Positions 1 to 10,995 of a stretch of 47,407 nt of DNA are shown here, in pieces; the stretch's first letter is position 1; every line of letters begins with the position of its first letter. The DNA is from Zarea fungicola (Eukaryota; Ascomycota; Sordariomycetes; Hypocreales; Cordycipitaceae): NCBI GenBank assembly GCA_900169235.1, contig FWCC01000231.1, forward strand, positions 1 through 47,407, written 5' to 3'. Below the pieces are notes generated by a model, which had not been told where the DNA came from, ran no database searches, and saw nothing but the letters and a program-made list of their open reading frames with translations. The position numbers were made by a program, and so were the translations under genes.

Positions 1-764
1 CTTTCGCCTCATACCCAGTAAGTTATGGAGTGCGCCAGTCGGCTTGACAAAGCACCCGCAGCTCAGACGTGTCTGGGACCAAAACTGTTGCACGACTCAA
101 CATGGTTAATAACTAACCCATATCTCCGCCTTGCTCCTCTGCTTCGCCATTTCATCCTTGCATGAGCATTCAATTTTCCCTATACTTCATCCGCATTGAA
201 ACTGCCGTCCTGGACCATATTCTGATGCCTTGCTGGTCCGTTCACAATAGTCGTGAATCGTCTCTCCACCATCGCCACCACTAGTTGGTCCCCTGTCAGA
301 CCCTCGCCTTCTCACCCGCGCCGCCAGCTTACCAGCTTGCCAGCCTGCTTGCTGCTCACCAGCCCTGCTCACCCGCCTCCCCCCCCCGCTCCCGGTGCCG
401 GCTGGCTTCTGTTTCAGTCTCGCGACTTTGCCAGCCTGCAAACTTACCACTTTCCATCACCAATCATCCCATTTATACTTTTTCTTTTCTTTCCTTCTCC
501 TCCCTTGTTCTACTGCCCCAAGATACCCAGACCACCTGCTCGGCAAAAGCAAAGCCGCCCCATTCCGTGCCGCAAATACGAGCTGCCGCTGCTACACGAC
601 AGCCAACTCCCACCATAAATCACACATTTGCATTCACGAGCTGCAGATCCTCCCCGCCTCATCACTATCCCACTGTCGCCTTCCTCGCCATACAAGCCAG
701 ACTATATTATCGAGCTGCTGTCGCCTGTTCCCCTTAGTCGTGTGCGACGGGCACCTCGGCCAAC
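1..764. other. upstream region and probable 5' leader of the first gene
   Basis: No gene is supported here. From about 250 to 740 the + strand is strongly C/T-rich (long runs of ccc, tct and ctcc), as is typical of promoters and 5' leaders of filamentous ascomycete genes, and it leads directly to the ATG at 765. Several open frames exist on both strands, but they are low-complexity P/S/L-rich translations without recognisable domains, which a pyrimidine-rich tract produces by chance. Confidence 0.5.
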
Positions 765-1674
765 ATGTTTGCTACACAGCAGTATACCGAAACGCTGATG
801 GAGGCTGGTCGGAAGCGGCAACGAGAAGAAGCTGAGCTGGCCAACGGAACTTCTGGGTTTTTGGAGCACCGAAACGTAAGGAATTTTTTTTGACATGCCC
901 ATTTGCACCTATTCTGGCTGCATTTGCTGACGACATTCTTAGAAACGAGTCCAATGTCTCCCAGTGCGCACTTCGCCGATGCAGACGCAGCAAACCCTGC
1001 CTTCGCCCACAATGATGCCCCCTGGCATGCAGGAAACCGATGGCTTTTCAGACCCCAATTATTCGACGTGGCACAATCCAGGTCAGCAGATGGTCGCGAT
1101 GGAATCGGTAGAGGCACCATCCTCTGCAATGCCTGGACACTTGCAGCCTGATGCCGCGACTGGACGCATACCCACGCCTATCCAGCCTAGTTTTGCCGAC
1201 CAGCTACGCGGCCAACAGTGGTCGAATGCCACAGCCTTCCCTGGCCGACGCGGCATCATCAACATGGGCCATCATCAAACTGGACTGGTAGATGAACCCT
1301 GCGTTCAATGCGACACCACCCCGGACCAAGAGTGGCAGACCCTGCAGAGCAATAGGAGGCTCCCATCCCCCATTTCAGAATCCGACGACTGCATGGCACA
1401 CTCGCCTGGCAATTCCGCAGCAATGCATGCCATGGAGCACCCAAACGCCATGATGGATGTCGAGATGCCACGGCAAGCCAACTCGGACGACGGAGAGGGC
1501 GACCCAGACTCCCCCAGCTCTCATCGCAAGGGGCATACCCGAAGCCGCCATACGGTCAATTCCTGGACTTGGCAGCCTGGCATGAAACGCAGCTTCAGTA
1601 TAGGATTCAGATCCGATTGCGACAAATGCAGAGACAAGGTCCCTGGACACTTTAATCACATCATCATCTCATAG
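765..1674 (+). CDS. conserved hypothetical protein with C-terminal CxxC...H motif (2 exons)
   Basis: Exons 765-875 and 943-1674 give 280 aa. The intron (876-942) starts GTAAGG, has a TGCTGAC branch point and ends TTAG; phase is 0 on both sides. The N-terminus (residues 1-40) is charged, with a KRQREEAEL stretch and KR straight after the junction, which suggests a nuclear signal. The middle is disordered and rich in Q, P, M and S. The last ~25 residues carry a compact motif, F-R-x-D-C-x-x-C, followed by KVPGHFxH, that could bind a metal. Proteins with this kind of tail are, as far as I recall, widespread uncharacterised proteins of Sordariomycetes; I know no assigned function. The start is the first ATG after the pyrimidine-rich leader. 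Exon structure is fairly certain; function is unknown. Confidence 0.75.
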
Positions 1675-2548
1675 AAAGGGAATAGTTTTATTGCAGATCC
1701 TCGGACGCAGAAGCAGCTATAGGATAGCTCGGTCAGACCACTTTCATGGTTGCAGAAGCGAAGAGAGCTTCGTGACTTTGCAAAGCGGCTGCCAATGCTA
1801 ATCTGAGCTCAAATGTGCGCAGACCATGAAGAAGCCGATCTGCTACATACAATGCGTTTCGAGAGCTGCGATGGGCTGCGATGATAGCATCCTCCGAAAC
1901 TACTCGTCCCATATCCGCCGATACAACGGCCATGTATAACGTCTATTTGGGGACCTGCCATCGATTACCGAGACGATCAACCAAAGCATACTCGATAGGG
2001 TTGTACATTATTCATTATCCCCAACGCGCATTTGATTTACGATATTCTTGCGTTGGGCGGTTGTTGTCATTCATTCATTCATTTTGCTTTTTCTGTTTTG
2101 CATTCTTAAGGATTGGAGCGTCTGTTTTTCTTTTTCTTTTTACTCTCTCATTGTCATCGTCATCAACGTCACTTTCAGCGGGAATTCCTTTTGTTTTAGT
2201 CAGCTAGTCTACACTCCTTTGCCATTATTAGATCTTGGTGGGTTGACTGGGTTCTTTAGACGGGCGCCTTTGCTACGCAGTAAAGTTGAGAGCCATACAT
2301 ACACCAGCAGAGCACTCTGTAAATGCTCAACTCGATAATTTAAATTTTTACTGCCTTTTACGCTACGCAAATCATTAACTCCAGATCCAATATGCCGTCA
2401 AGTAGCCGCACGAATCTGTGCATGCTTTTGTTAACCTCACGGAACGAGTAGACTGAGCAACCCATGACCAAAGAGCATTCCTGTAGGGCCTGCCCACCTG
2501 TCAGCTATTAGCTGATCAATCGAGGCTGTTGTAGCTGTTGCAAATACC
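1675..2548. other. 3' flank and intergenic spacer
   Basis: No gene is supported. The stretch includes the 3' flank of the preceding gene, a T-rich tract around 2060-2160 and AT-rich sequence near 2335-2370. Short open frames here lack domains and plausible splice partners. Confidence 0.5.
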
Positions 2549-2758
2549 TTGGGATATATTTGCGGCTATGTCGACTGTTTCTGCTGTGAAGCCATTCTGC
2601 TCGATGGCGGGAGCGGGGTGAACCTGGTGACTCCATATCTTGTTCAGAAGGTGTCAGCGGTCACAGCAGTGCTGGGAGCCAAACGAGCAAAGCCCATTAC
2701 TATGGCAAATGGCTCAATCCAAGGGCTGCTGCCAATTGTGGTCACTGAGACCTAGCAA
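2549..2758 (+). pseudogene. relic resembling a retrotransposon aspartic protease domain
   Basis: An open frame of 68 codons contains the pattern I-L-L-D-G-G-S-G-V-N-L, then P-Y-L-V-Q-K-V and later M-A-N-G-S-I-Q-G. This resembles the retropepsin-like fold of Ty3/gypsy-type or Gag-Pol polyproteins: a hydrophobic strand, catalytic D-[ST]-G, a following N-L-I/V, and downstream a-N-G-s. The expected T or S of the active-site triplet is G here. No gag, reverse transcriptase, integrase or LTR sequence is visible on either side, so this is at most a decayed fragment. It could instead be a chance open frame; the motif order is why I favour a relic. Its first in-frame codon is not a good start. Confidence 0.4.
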
Positions 2759-3128
2759 AAGCTGACCATGAGGCAGAAGGAAAAAAAAATCGTGAGGGTA
2801 GCAGTACGTTGATCGGACACCTTACTGATAAGATAACATCGCCACCTTCCATAACATTACAATGTTGATATTTGGTTGGATTGCGTAGATATTAGGATAT
2901 GAGAGATCCCGTGTGTCGTACATACAAAAAAAGGACCCCGTGACGCCGTCTAATGCTCGACCCATCTACAATCTATGATACAGTTTGATGCCACTCATCC
3001 CCCCATCACCCGCTCCCATAGTACGTACAAGTTATCCCACTCTTCAAGTATACATTTGATGCTGATACATTGATGATGATGCTTTTCTTCTTTTTTTGAC
3101 CCGTCATCGATTTTCCTCCTCCTTTTCT
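2759..3128. other. intergenic, 3' flank of Cox14-like gene
   Basis: No gene seen. The interval has short A-rich runs (2780-2790, 2924-2935) and a T-rich tract near 3085-3100, which lies just past the stop codon of the minus-strand gene and probably belongs to its 3' UTR. Confidence 0.45.
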
Positions 3129-4140
3129 TCACCATGGCCACCATCCCTTCTTGGTCGAGGTAGAGGCCTCAGAGGCGCCAGCAAGACCGATCTGATCCAG
3201 GCTGCCCCCGTTGCGCTGATTCTCCTTTTCTTGTTCCCAGACACTCTTGGCTGCGGTTGAGGCCGGAGTACCAGCCTCTTGAGCGGCGGTCGTGACTGAC
3301 GCGATAGTTTCACTGCTGCTGCTGCTGCTGCTGCCACCAAACAGGCCAGTGACGATGCCAAACACGCCCGCGCCGGTGGCCGGTGCCTTCGTCGTCGTGT
3401 CGGGCTGCAGGACGGCCTTGAAGTTCTCCTCGAAATGCGTGCGGTGCTCGGGCGGCGCGATGAGCGGCGGCAGCTTGATGCCCTTCTCCTCGGCCTCGCG
3501 GTTAGCCGCCTCGACGAGCGCAGTCTGTTCCTCGGTTGCGGAGCCCTTGAGGTACGCCACGCGGGCGGTGGCGAGCTCGTCCGACTCGAGCTTCTTCTGG
3601 GCCTCGACCCATTCGGCGCGGCGGGCGCGGTTGTAGCGCAGCATGTCCCATACCGAGTATACGCTGACGACGCCGGCAACAGCTGCACGACCTCATTAGT
3701 ATTTTTCTTCTTCATCGGGTTGTTTTACAATCGTGGGTTCGAGACCATCCATCTCCGTTGCTTCCGTCCCACTTGAAGGCGTGGTTGGATTTCCCGTTTG
3801 AAAATGGATAGGATGGGAGAGGGGCAAAGAGTTGAAAAGGGGGAGAGGGATTTTTTTTACCTGTAAAGACGACAATTCCGCCTACGGTCCAGCGGTGCGC
3901 AACATCAAAGAATCGGCGAGACACATCGATGATGCGGTCCATTCGGCTGATCTGGGCCTTTTGCGCAGCCAAGTGCGCAAGTCGCAGTCTCTTGACGCGC
4001 TGCTCGGGCGTCTCGCCGGGAATTCTAAAGGGTTTTGCTGCCGTGGATGAGGGACCGGCCGTCTTCGATGTGGCATGAGGAATTGTCGAGGTGAATCTCG
4101 TAGCGTCCTTGACGGTGCGCGGCCCAATTCTGGACGCCAT
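3129..4140 (-). CDS. Cox14-type cytochrome c oxidase assembly protein (2 exons)
   Basis: Exons on the minus strand are 4140-3861 and 3682-3129, giving 277 aa; the 178-nt intron runs GTAAAA...GCAG with phase 1. Residues ~65-115 fit the COX14 domain (family name: cytochrome oxidase c assembly): a basic amphipathic lead-in (SRMDRIIDVSRRFF), one hydrophobic membrane segment at about 84-106, then WDMLRYNRARRAEW. Yeast Cox14 is an inner-membrane protein that regulates Cox1 synthesis and early complex IV assembly. The N-terminal 40 residues are S/T/R/K-rich and could be a mitochondrial presequence. This protein is much longer than yeast Cox14 (about 70 aa): the tail after residue 115 has acidic/helical stretches, a polyserine run and a KKGWWPW end. 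Family assignment is good; the role of the long tail is unknown. Confidence 0.8.
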
Positions 4141-5536
4141 CTCGCTTTCCTTCTGTCTGTTCTGTTGGGGAGTTGTCGGAATTAGGTGGCGAATTGAGCG
4201 TCGCGCCTGAGCAAGAAGGAAATATAATTAACTCGATAATAGAAAAGGAATGAATGGATGGGGAAGTCTTGAGGACAAGTCCAAAGGTTTCCGGTGCCGC
4301 GAAAATGGGGCGGGTTCAAAGGAGTCTGGAGTGGCCCAGCTTTCATGAGATTTTTTTTGGGAGGCGTGGAATTCACGCGCTATGATTGGCACGGGATAAT
4401 CCCGGCGAACAGGAGCTTGAGCTGCCAATTTACGATAATGCTGCAAGTTGTCAGGCCATTTCTACTCCGTACGGGTAAGGGGAATATTAGTGTTTTGATT
4501 GGGAGTTTACTACTAGCAAAATAACTACGCACTGGAGAGCTGCCAGTAGGTTGAGTTTTGTTTGGATTTACGGGTTCTCGTGCTAACTGGTGGTGTCTCT
4601 ATCACAGGAGCAAATGGAGAGTGGGAGCTCGGAGATGTCGATGATCACAACTACAAAAACAGACAGCAGCGGCAGCAGCTCTCAAGTTTATTTGCAGATT
4701 AATATTATCACGTTGCATGTTTTTTGAAACGCAGTCTTCCAGCGGATGCTCGTGACGCGCATCGTCTCTGGTAAAGCTTCATCAGGCTGTTTGTGACATC
4801 GCGGCAACAAACCAAGTTTGCAATGGACCGAATTCTCAATAGATTCATCCCAAGTTGGTGCTACATAAATAGTCGTGCACTCTCAAATACTGGAGCTGGA
4901 AACGCTGCGCTATCTCGTCTCATCTCTTCTTCATGGCGCCGCATAAAGCAACGCTCACAATGAAAAGCAGGAAGATATCAAAAATTACGCCCCCTATGGC
5001 CCCGAAGGACAATAGAGCCTGGAACGACACCGCGCTGTGCAATGCAGGCCTTCCACACTAAACCCCCCAAATCTTGAGCAGGGGAGTTCGGAACAAGGTA
5101 AGTATGAAGAAGAAAGGAAGAAAAGTTTAAAAGCTGGTCACCTCGCGGGAAATTTATAGCTCTCGGCCGGCAGCTGGCAGGGGCTCTCCCTGCCTTGCCG
5201 CCTTTTAATCCAGGCACCAAGGCAGCCAATCCAACCGGGCAAATCAGAGTGAAATTGCGCCAATCCAAAACGGGCCATCTTGGACCCACTCAGACTTTTC
5301 TGAGCCAGGACCACAGACTTTAAACAAACAGAGGCTACACGTGACTCTGCCCACAACCTCGCCAAATTTTTTCATCTTCGCTTGACTGCCAGCAGAAAGT
5401 GCACCCCACAATTGGTACGTATCTTTCGTAGGGCACGAAAACCCTTCTAAGAAATTGTCAAGCCTCCAACTCCTCCGATTAATCCACGCCTACTCGAACA
5501 ATCGACATACCCGGGTTTTGATTGCAAGCAGACAAA
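4141..5536. other. divergent intergenic region between Cox14-like and eL13 genes
   Basis: The 1.4 kb between two divergently transcribed genes holds both promoters and no supported gene. Near 5390-5530 the sequence is C/A/T-rich and leads to the eL13 ATG. Small open frames on the minus strand (4978-5365) have no recognisable domain. Confidence 0.5.
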
Positions 5537-6711
5537 ATGGTACGGACTCCAACCCATTGCGCAAGACGCATTTACAGAATCAATTCAAGACGCAATTACT
5601 GACATGTAATTTTTTCTTTCCTACAGGCGATCAAGCACAACCAAAAGATCGTGAAGAACCGTGAGCACAACCCTTCCACCCGCACCCGAAACGGCTTTTC
5701 CCACCGATGCGAAATACCAATGTCAATTACTATTCGACAAGAGCGGATTATTGAAACACCATGGGAACCGACGACTGACTGGATTTGAATAGACTTCCAC
5801 AAGGACTGGCAGCGTCGCGTACGCACGCACTTTGACCAGGTATGCGATATTCCCACCACCACAGGAAGCAGCGCAGTCGACCTGCAAAACCTGTTGCGAC
5901 TCAAATGACTGGGAATATAGTTATTGACATGATTGGAATCAATAGGCTGGCAAGAAGGCTTCCCGCCGTGCTGCCCGTCAGGCCAAGGCCGCTGCTCTGG
6001 CTCCCCGTCCCGTCGACAAGCTCCGCCCTATTGTCCGATGCCCTACCATCAAGTACAACCGCAAGGTCCGCACCGGCCGCGGTTTTACTCTGACTGAGCT
6101 CAAGGTACGATTCGACCAGGCAACTTAATCCGTCCTTCTCGCAACGCACTTCTCGACTCGACGACAAGTTTTTCAAAGCGACATCAGACTCTAGCAACAG
6201 CGCCTTATTGATGGAAATTTTTGTTGTCGAGCCAGAAATCATTGCCAGAAGACAAAGACGTTTTAAGCGTAGACATTTTTTTTTTTTTGTGAACGCAAAC
6301 TAACCATTTCTACAGGAGGCGGGCATCTCCCGCCCTCTGGCTCCCACCATCGGTATCGCCGTTGACTTCCGCCGCCAGAACCTTTCCGAGGAGTCCCTGG
6401 CCATCAACGTCGCCCGCCTCAAGGCCTACAAGGAGCGCCTGATCCTGCTCCCCCGCAAGTCCAACGCCCCCAAGAAGGGTGACACCAAGACCGATATCTC
6501 CAAGATCAACAAGGCCGCCAGCATCGCCTCCGTCCTGCCCGTTGCCGCCACCGACATTGCCGTCAAGGAGATCAAGAAGAGCGAGGTCCCCGCCGCCATC
6601 AAGGGCGGTGCCTACGTTCGCCTCCGCGAAGCCCGCGCTGAGAAGCGCTACCTCGGCGCCCGCCAGAAGCGCGCCAGAGATGCCGCCGAGGCCGAGGGTG
6701 CCAAGAAATAA
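5537..6711 (+). CDS. RPL13: 60S ribosomal protein eL13 (L13e), 5 exons
   Basis: Exons are 5537-5539, 5627-5660, 5793-5839, 5946-6104 and 6316-6711, giving 212 aa. The first exon is the ATG alone, followed at once by GTACGG. Family hallmarks are present: a basic N-terminus, KxxHFDQAGKK at ~23-33, RPxVRCPTxKYNRKVRxGRGFTLxELK, then a helical C-terminal half ending in basic/Ala residues. Length agrees with fungal eL13 (about 200-215 aa). The protein is a structural component of the large cytosolic ribosomal subunit. Codons are strongly C-ending in exon 5, as expected for a highly expressed gene. All four introns (87, 132, 106 and 211 nt) have GT-AG ends and keep frame; I saw no convincing snoRNA C/D boxes inside them. 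Identification is secure. Confidence 0.96.
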
Positions 6712-7044
6712 GTGGTCACCGCTGCGGTGGAGAGATAATGAGGCAGGGGAGGATGAAGTAAACAAAAAAACTGGGATACTGGTGTTTTATGAGGGATTTG
6801 TGCTTGGCCCGGTTCAGGAGCAGCGTAACTCTAGGTCCAGGGTAAAGAATTATTTGCATGATCATTGGCTCTCCCTTTTGTATTCAACGCTAAATGAATC
6901 AAAAAAAATTTACGTGACACTGACATTCTTGATTGTTCGTTGATTCTGTGACTGCAAAGGAAAAGACGTCGGGAGTTTTATTAATTCAAGTTTGTATTAA
7001 CTTTTTCTAATTCTTGCCTTGTCTATGTTATATTGGCAATGCTC

Positions 7045-9341
7045 TCAGTTGGATTCCTTGTTCCTATGCGCCACGACTAATTCGGTTCCTTGCTTCAGCA
7101 AGCCTTCGAGGAATGTGCGGCTCAAGGGCTTGAACTCGTCACTCCAGTTCCTCAAGAGCTCGGTGCACATGACGAGTGCATTCTCCCTCTCCACGGCGGC
7201 GATGCGTTCCTTTTGCTTCGGATCTGCCTGCTGCGGCTCCAAGCCCAGTCCCTCTGCCGCCGACAGAGCGGTGGTTGTGCCATCCTCCTCACCACCGCCG
7301 GAGCCAGACGCCGCGTCTCGTTCCTCTGCACCCTCAGCTGACGACGACGACGACAACGTCTTTGCCTCCTCGTCGTCGTCACCCTTGCTCTTTTGCCCGG
7401 TGATGACCTCTGCGAGGCGCCCCGAAACGGCATCCTGCTGCACCACGGCCGCAATCACGCGCGCGCCGTCGACGGAGCGCGACATGAGCGCCAGGACGAA
7501 CCACGCCTCGGACCGCAGGACCGGCCACTTTTCCTGCGTGACGAGAAACGCGAGCGGCGTGCCCACCTCGTAACGGCTGTAAAACGCGGCTCTGCTCTCG
7601 CTGTCGGACAACGACAAGGACGCATTATCATCATCACCATCGTTGGCATGGCGTGGGAGTAGTTCGGCGGCGGCATCAGAGTGCAGGACGCGGCAGATGG
7701 CGGCGACGGTGCGCGCAGCCTCGATTTTCGTCGGCTCCGTGTCGGTGCGTCCAAAGAGGGAAATTAAGTCATCTACGCTGTTGCTGCTGCTGCTTGTCGT
7801 CGTCTCTTCTGGGGTGGTGTCGCCGTGGTTTTGGCAAATCTGGGCGACATTGTCCGGACAGCTGGACACGAGCAGCCTTGTCAGCGAGACGGCCGCATAC
7901 TGGACCTGCGGCTGGGCGTCGACGCCGTAGATGCGCGGCACGCAGCGCGGCGCCAGCAGGGCGGTACCGAGCTGGGGCCGATTGTGCGTGGGGATGGCGA
8001 GGTTCTTGAGGAACGAGAGCGCAGAGTGCAGGAGCTGCGTGTCCGTGACGGCCGGGTTTGAGAGGAGCGCCGTCAGGGGCGTGTGCACCGCGTAATCGTC
8101 CACGAGCGCCGTGCACGCCTCGTCGGAGCGCGACACGTTGCCGAGCGCGAGGCACGCGGCGGCCTGGAGCTGGGGGTTGGTGCCCCGGAGCCACGACAGC
8201 AGCGACTGGATGGGCGTCGAGGTGAGCGGGTAGGCTGCGGCAAAGGCGTCCTGGCCGGTCAGCTCGGCCACCATGTTGAGGAGCGAGAGGCGGAGCTGCT
8301 TCAGCGCGGCGGCCACGTCGGGATCTTCATCGGTGTCGAGGTTGAAGCCGACGTGGGTGTGGTAAAAGACGTCCAGGAACAGGCCTATTTGGTGCTCCGT
8401 GGTGATGGCGAGCTGCTGGAACCTGTCCGCGGCGAGGTAGGCGACGGCCACGGAGCCCAGGGAGGCAAAGTCCTCAGGGTCGTCCCGGCACGGAGTGTTG
8501 ATGGCGACGGAAAAGAGTACGGAGACGGTATCATCGGCAGCGGCCGCAAACTCGGAGTCCTTGGTGACGAGTAAAGCGAGAATCCTGCAAAAGTAGAGAA
8601 TGACGCCCATGAAGTTTGGTAGTGACGGTGATGAGAGGAGCTTCATCATTCCTTGGCTAAGCTTGAGTTCTGACGCAAGGGACTGTGCGGGCTCTACGAA
8701 GAACAAAGAGAAAGTATTATTGTTAGTGAATACTGTACTTTATACAGCTATAATTATAGACGTGACAAAAAATTAATCAACTGCTTACCGTACTCAACCA
8801 TGACATTGTATAGCACAGGAATGGTGTACTGAACAACGGTCTCGTCCTTGAGCTGGTTGATAATTGTTTCCATGCCCTTTTCCTCTACAAGGCGGGCACG
8901 ATTCTTGGTAGTATCCGCGCAGGTGTTGCCTACAATTCGCAGAGAGTGAATCTTGAGCTTTTTGGTAATGTCCTCTCTGGACAGTTGCTGTAGGAAAAAG
9001 CTCAAGATGCCAGAGTCTCCATACGGCAAGCGCCAAGCCGCTGCAGAACACTATTGTCAGCTTTCAATTCCTCTGTTGCAATCCAAGCTTTCAAAGCCGA
9101 CTGATAAGGAATTGGGATGCCACGTACCGTCTCGGCTGCCATCACCAAGCTTCTCCGCGACCACCTCCAACTGGCCGACATCTGAGTTGCGTAGAAGCTC
9201 CGCGCATGTCTTGAGCACGTCCGCGAGCAACTCGGTACGACGCTGCACAACTGATTCGGATTCGAGAGTCTCGTCATAATCGTCCTCTTGGCCGCCACTG
9301 CCCTCTCGTTGCAGCAAGTCTGCGATATCTTGGGGTGTCAT
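7045..9341 (-). CDS. armadillo-repeat protein of the SmgGDS / RAP1GDS1 family (3 exons)
   Basis: Minus-strand exons are 9341-9128, 9040-8789 and 8693-7045, giving 704 aa; introns are 87 and 95 nt with frame kept. After an acidic N-terminus (TPQDIADLLQ..., then DDYDE) come helical repeats: LPYGDSGILSFFLQQLS, LKIHSLRIVGNTCADTTKNR, VVQYTIPVLYNVMVEYEPAQ, then repeats with AACLALGNVSRSDEACTALV and LHSALSFLKNLAIP. The last two resemble the G-N-x-[AS]-x-s-D and K-N-L-A-I-P segments of RAP1 GTPase-GDP dissociation stimulator 1. Animal SmgGDS binds prenylated Ras/Rho GTPases, acting as exchange factor or chaperone. A poly-acidic/serine insert near residues 610-640 is specific to this version. Human SmgGDS is about 607 aa. 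Which GTPases it serves in fungi is not shown by the sequence. Confidence 0.82.
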
Positions 9342-9844
9342 GTTTGCTTTGTCAGGTGAGTTGAGGCCCCTCTGTGGGTGAATGGTAGTGAATGCCAAGT
9401 TCACTGGTGGGTAGCGAGGAGGAACAATCTCAACCAATCGCAGAAAAAAAAAGGAAACTAATAATAGTAGCAAAAAGATCTGAAGAGAAATTAGATTAAA
9501 TTAAATTGAAAATGAAAATGCAGCCTTTAGTAATGGAATTATAATTATGAAAAGGCCGCAATAATACTCTTGGAGAAATGCAGAAGATTCATCTTCTAGT
9601 GAGCCTCTTTGCTAGCCTCTGCGCAGTCGGTAGGTACCTAGGTAGCCAGTGCTGCAAACCTCCAAAGTTGCTGTTGTTGAGCGCTATAAAAACTCCAACA
9701 GGGGTACGTAGCCTCTAAAAAACGGCGCTGGGAATAGCCTCAATCTCGCTGAAGGCTGGGGCAGGCAGGTACTTTATTGCTGCAAGCCAGCCCGCATGTC
9801 TCATATTTTCTTCAATGAGCAACTTTTGCTAAGCTTCAGCAACA
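9342..9844. other. divergent intergenic region with TACCTAGG palindromes
   Basis: The interval lies between two divergently transcribed genes. A TAGGTACCTA palindrome at 9631-9640 overlaps a CCTAGG at 9637-9642. The left part (9460-9560) is A/T-rich. No gene is seen. The palindrome could be a regulatory site, but nothing in the sequence proves it. Confidence 0.4.
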
Positions 9845-10995
9845 ATGGACAAACCTCCGGCAGCGCAAACATTTAATCTCCTCCGCCTTCCCCCAGAACT
9901 GCGAGACAGGATCTGGTTCTTCCGCCTACCCCGCCGAGTTGTGCCCCTTGACGACTATTTATTTGACCAAGACGAACAAATTGAGCAGCAATGCTGGTCT
10001 AAGCACATTAGTCTTCAGGCCAAAGCACCATCGTTAATTGCATCCGTTTGTCGTGAAGCTCGCTATGTCGCGTTGCGCTGGGGCGGCGTCGAGGAATTGA
10101 ACCACGGAGTTTCGCTGTACCAGGTATGGACACAGCGTCAGCTTGATGCTGTGCTGTGTGCATGGACGCCCGACCATTCTGCACTGGCAGGTCATGACGT
10201 AGACATGCTAGACCAATTCCTACTGGGTCAAAGGCTTTGCCATCCGGGAGCACCAGTTTGTTTGCTTGCTGAACACTTCTATCCGTTTTACTCGAACCCA
10301 TCTGCCCCTGAGAACCGGGACCGTGGAAACCAGAGCGGCCATATGTCGGCGTGAATCGGGGCACGGACGAACCAGACTCACTTACACCCCTACTACAAGA
10401 CGTTCGAGAGGCAGATGTAAAAGTCGCTGTGGATCGCAAATCAGAGGAGGGCTGGTCTGCGGATTTAGGAGTCGCCATGGATGGGGATGTCGCAATCGCC
10501 ACCATCTACATACACGCTCGCCGCGCAGATCTACTCGAGTCGCATTTATTTGGCCTCGATGACCGGCGGTCACAGTTGGTTGCTTATGATGATACCGCTA
10601 CAATAGCCAAGTTTCGCGCTTTGTTCGACAAGAACCCCGAAAATCAACAACGAACAGCCTTGGTTAAGCCTTTTGATGATTTCGAGTCTCCAGAATTTCC
10701 AAGTCAAGTTAGACAATGGTTGATCAAATTTCAATGGCAGCTATTGGCACTCAGATGGATACACAAGGCACATCACACTCCTCAGAGTAGCATCTACAAT
10801 GACCCAACACAGGTCTTTGACAACCCTGGCGCAGTCGGAAATACCACAGGCACATTTTTGCTTAGAATACTACATCCATTTAAGGCTGACCACTCATGGG
10901 TTGTTCAAGAAAAGGAAAGGCTGCCTAAGCTAACGCCCAAGATTTGGTTTGCATATTGCCCCAAAAATGGTTGTCTAAGGACTAAGGAGAGTTAA
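9845..10995 (+). CDS. 2EXR-domain protein; reading frame changes near 10312-10352
   Basis: The first frame (9845-10354, 169 codons) opens with FNLLRLPPELRDRIWFFRLPRRVV, the 2EXR signature common in fungal multigene families of unknown function. The second frame (to 10995) carries a plausible continuation, with A-I-Y-I-H-A-R-R and F-G-L-D-D blocks and a C-terminal TPKIWFAYCPKNGC, which matches the usual cysteine-bearing end of this family. The frames overlap between 10312 (after an in-frame TGA of the second frame) and 10352 (TGA of the first), differing by one base. I found no GT-AG pair with correct phases and a good branch point joining them; the strong donor-like CAG|GTATGG at 10122 leaves the wrong phase. 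So this is either a one-base indel (pseudogene or assembly error) or an unrecognised intron. Confidence 0.6.

Noticed and set aside
3720..3745. A GGGTTCGAGACC stretch recalling a tRNA T-loop
   Set aside because: It lies in the Cox14-like intron and no matching acceptor, D or anticodon stems can be drawn around it.
5540..6315. Possible box C/D snoRNAs in the eL13 introns
   Set aside because: Isolated TGATGG and CTGA-like words occur, but not as a paired C and D box with terminal stem.
6310..6765. A 151-codon minus-strand frame opposite eL13 exon 5
   Set aside because: Antisense shadow of a strongly codon-biased ribosomal gene; G/L/A/D-rich translation.
7769..8574. Long frames on both strands overlapping the armadillo gene
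   Set aside because: GC-rich shadows in other frames of a confirmed coding exon; R/A/P-rich without domains.
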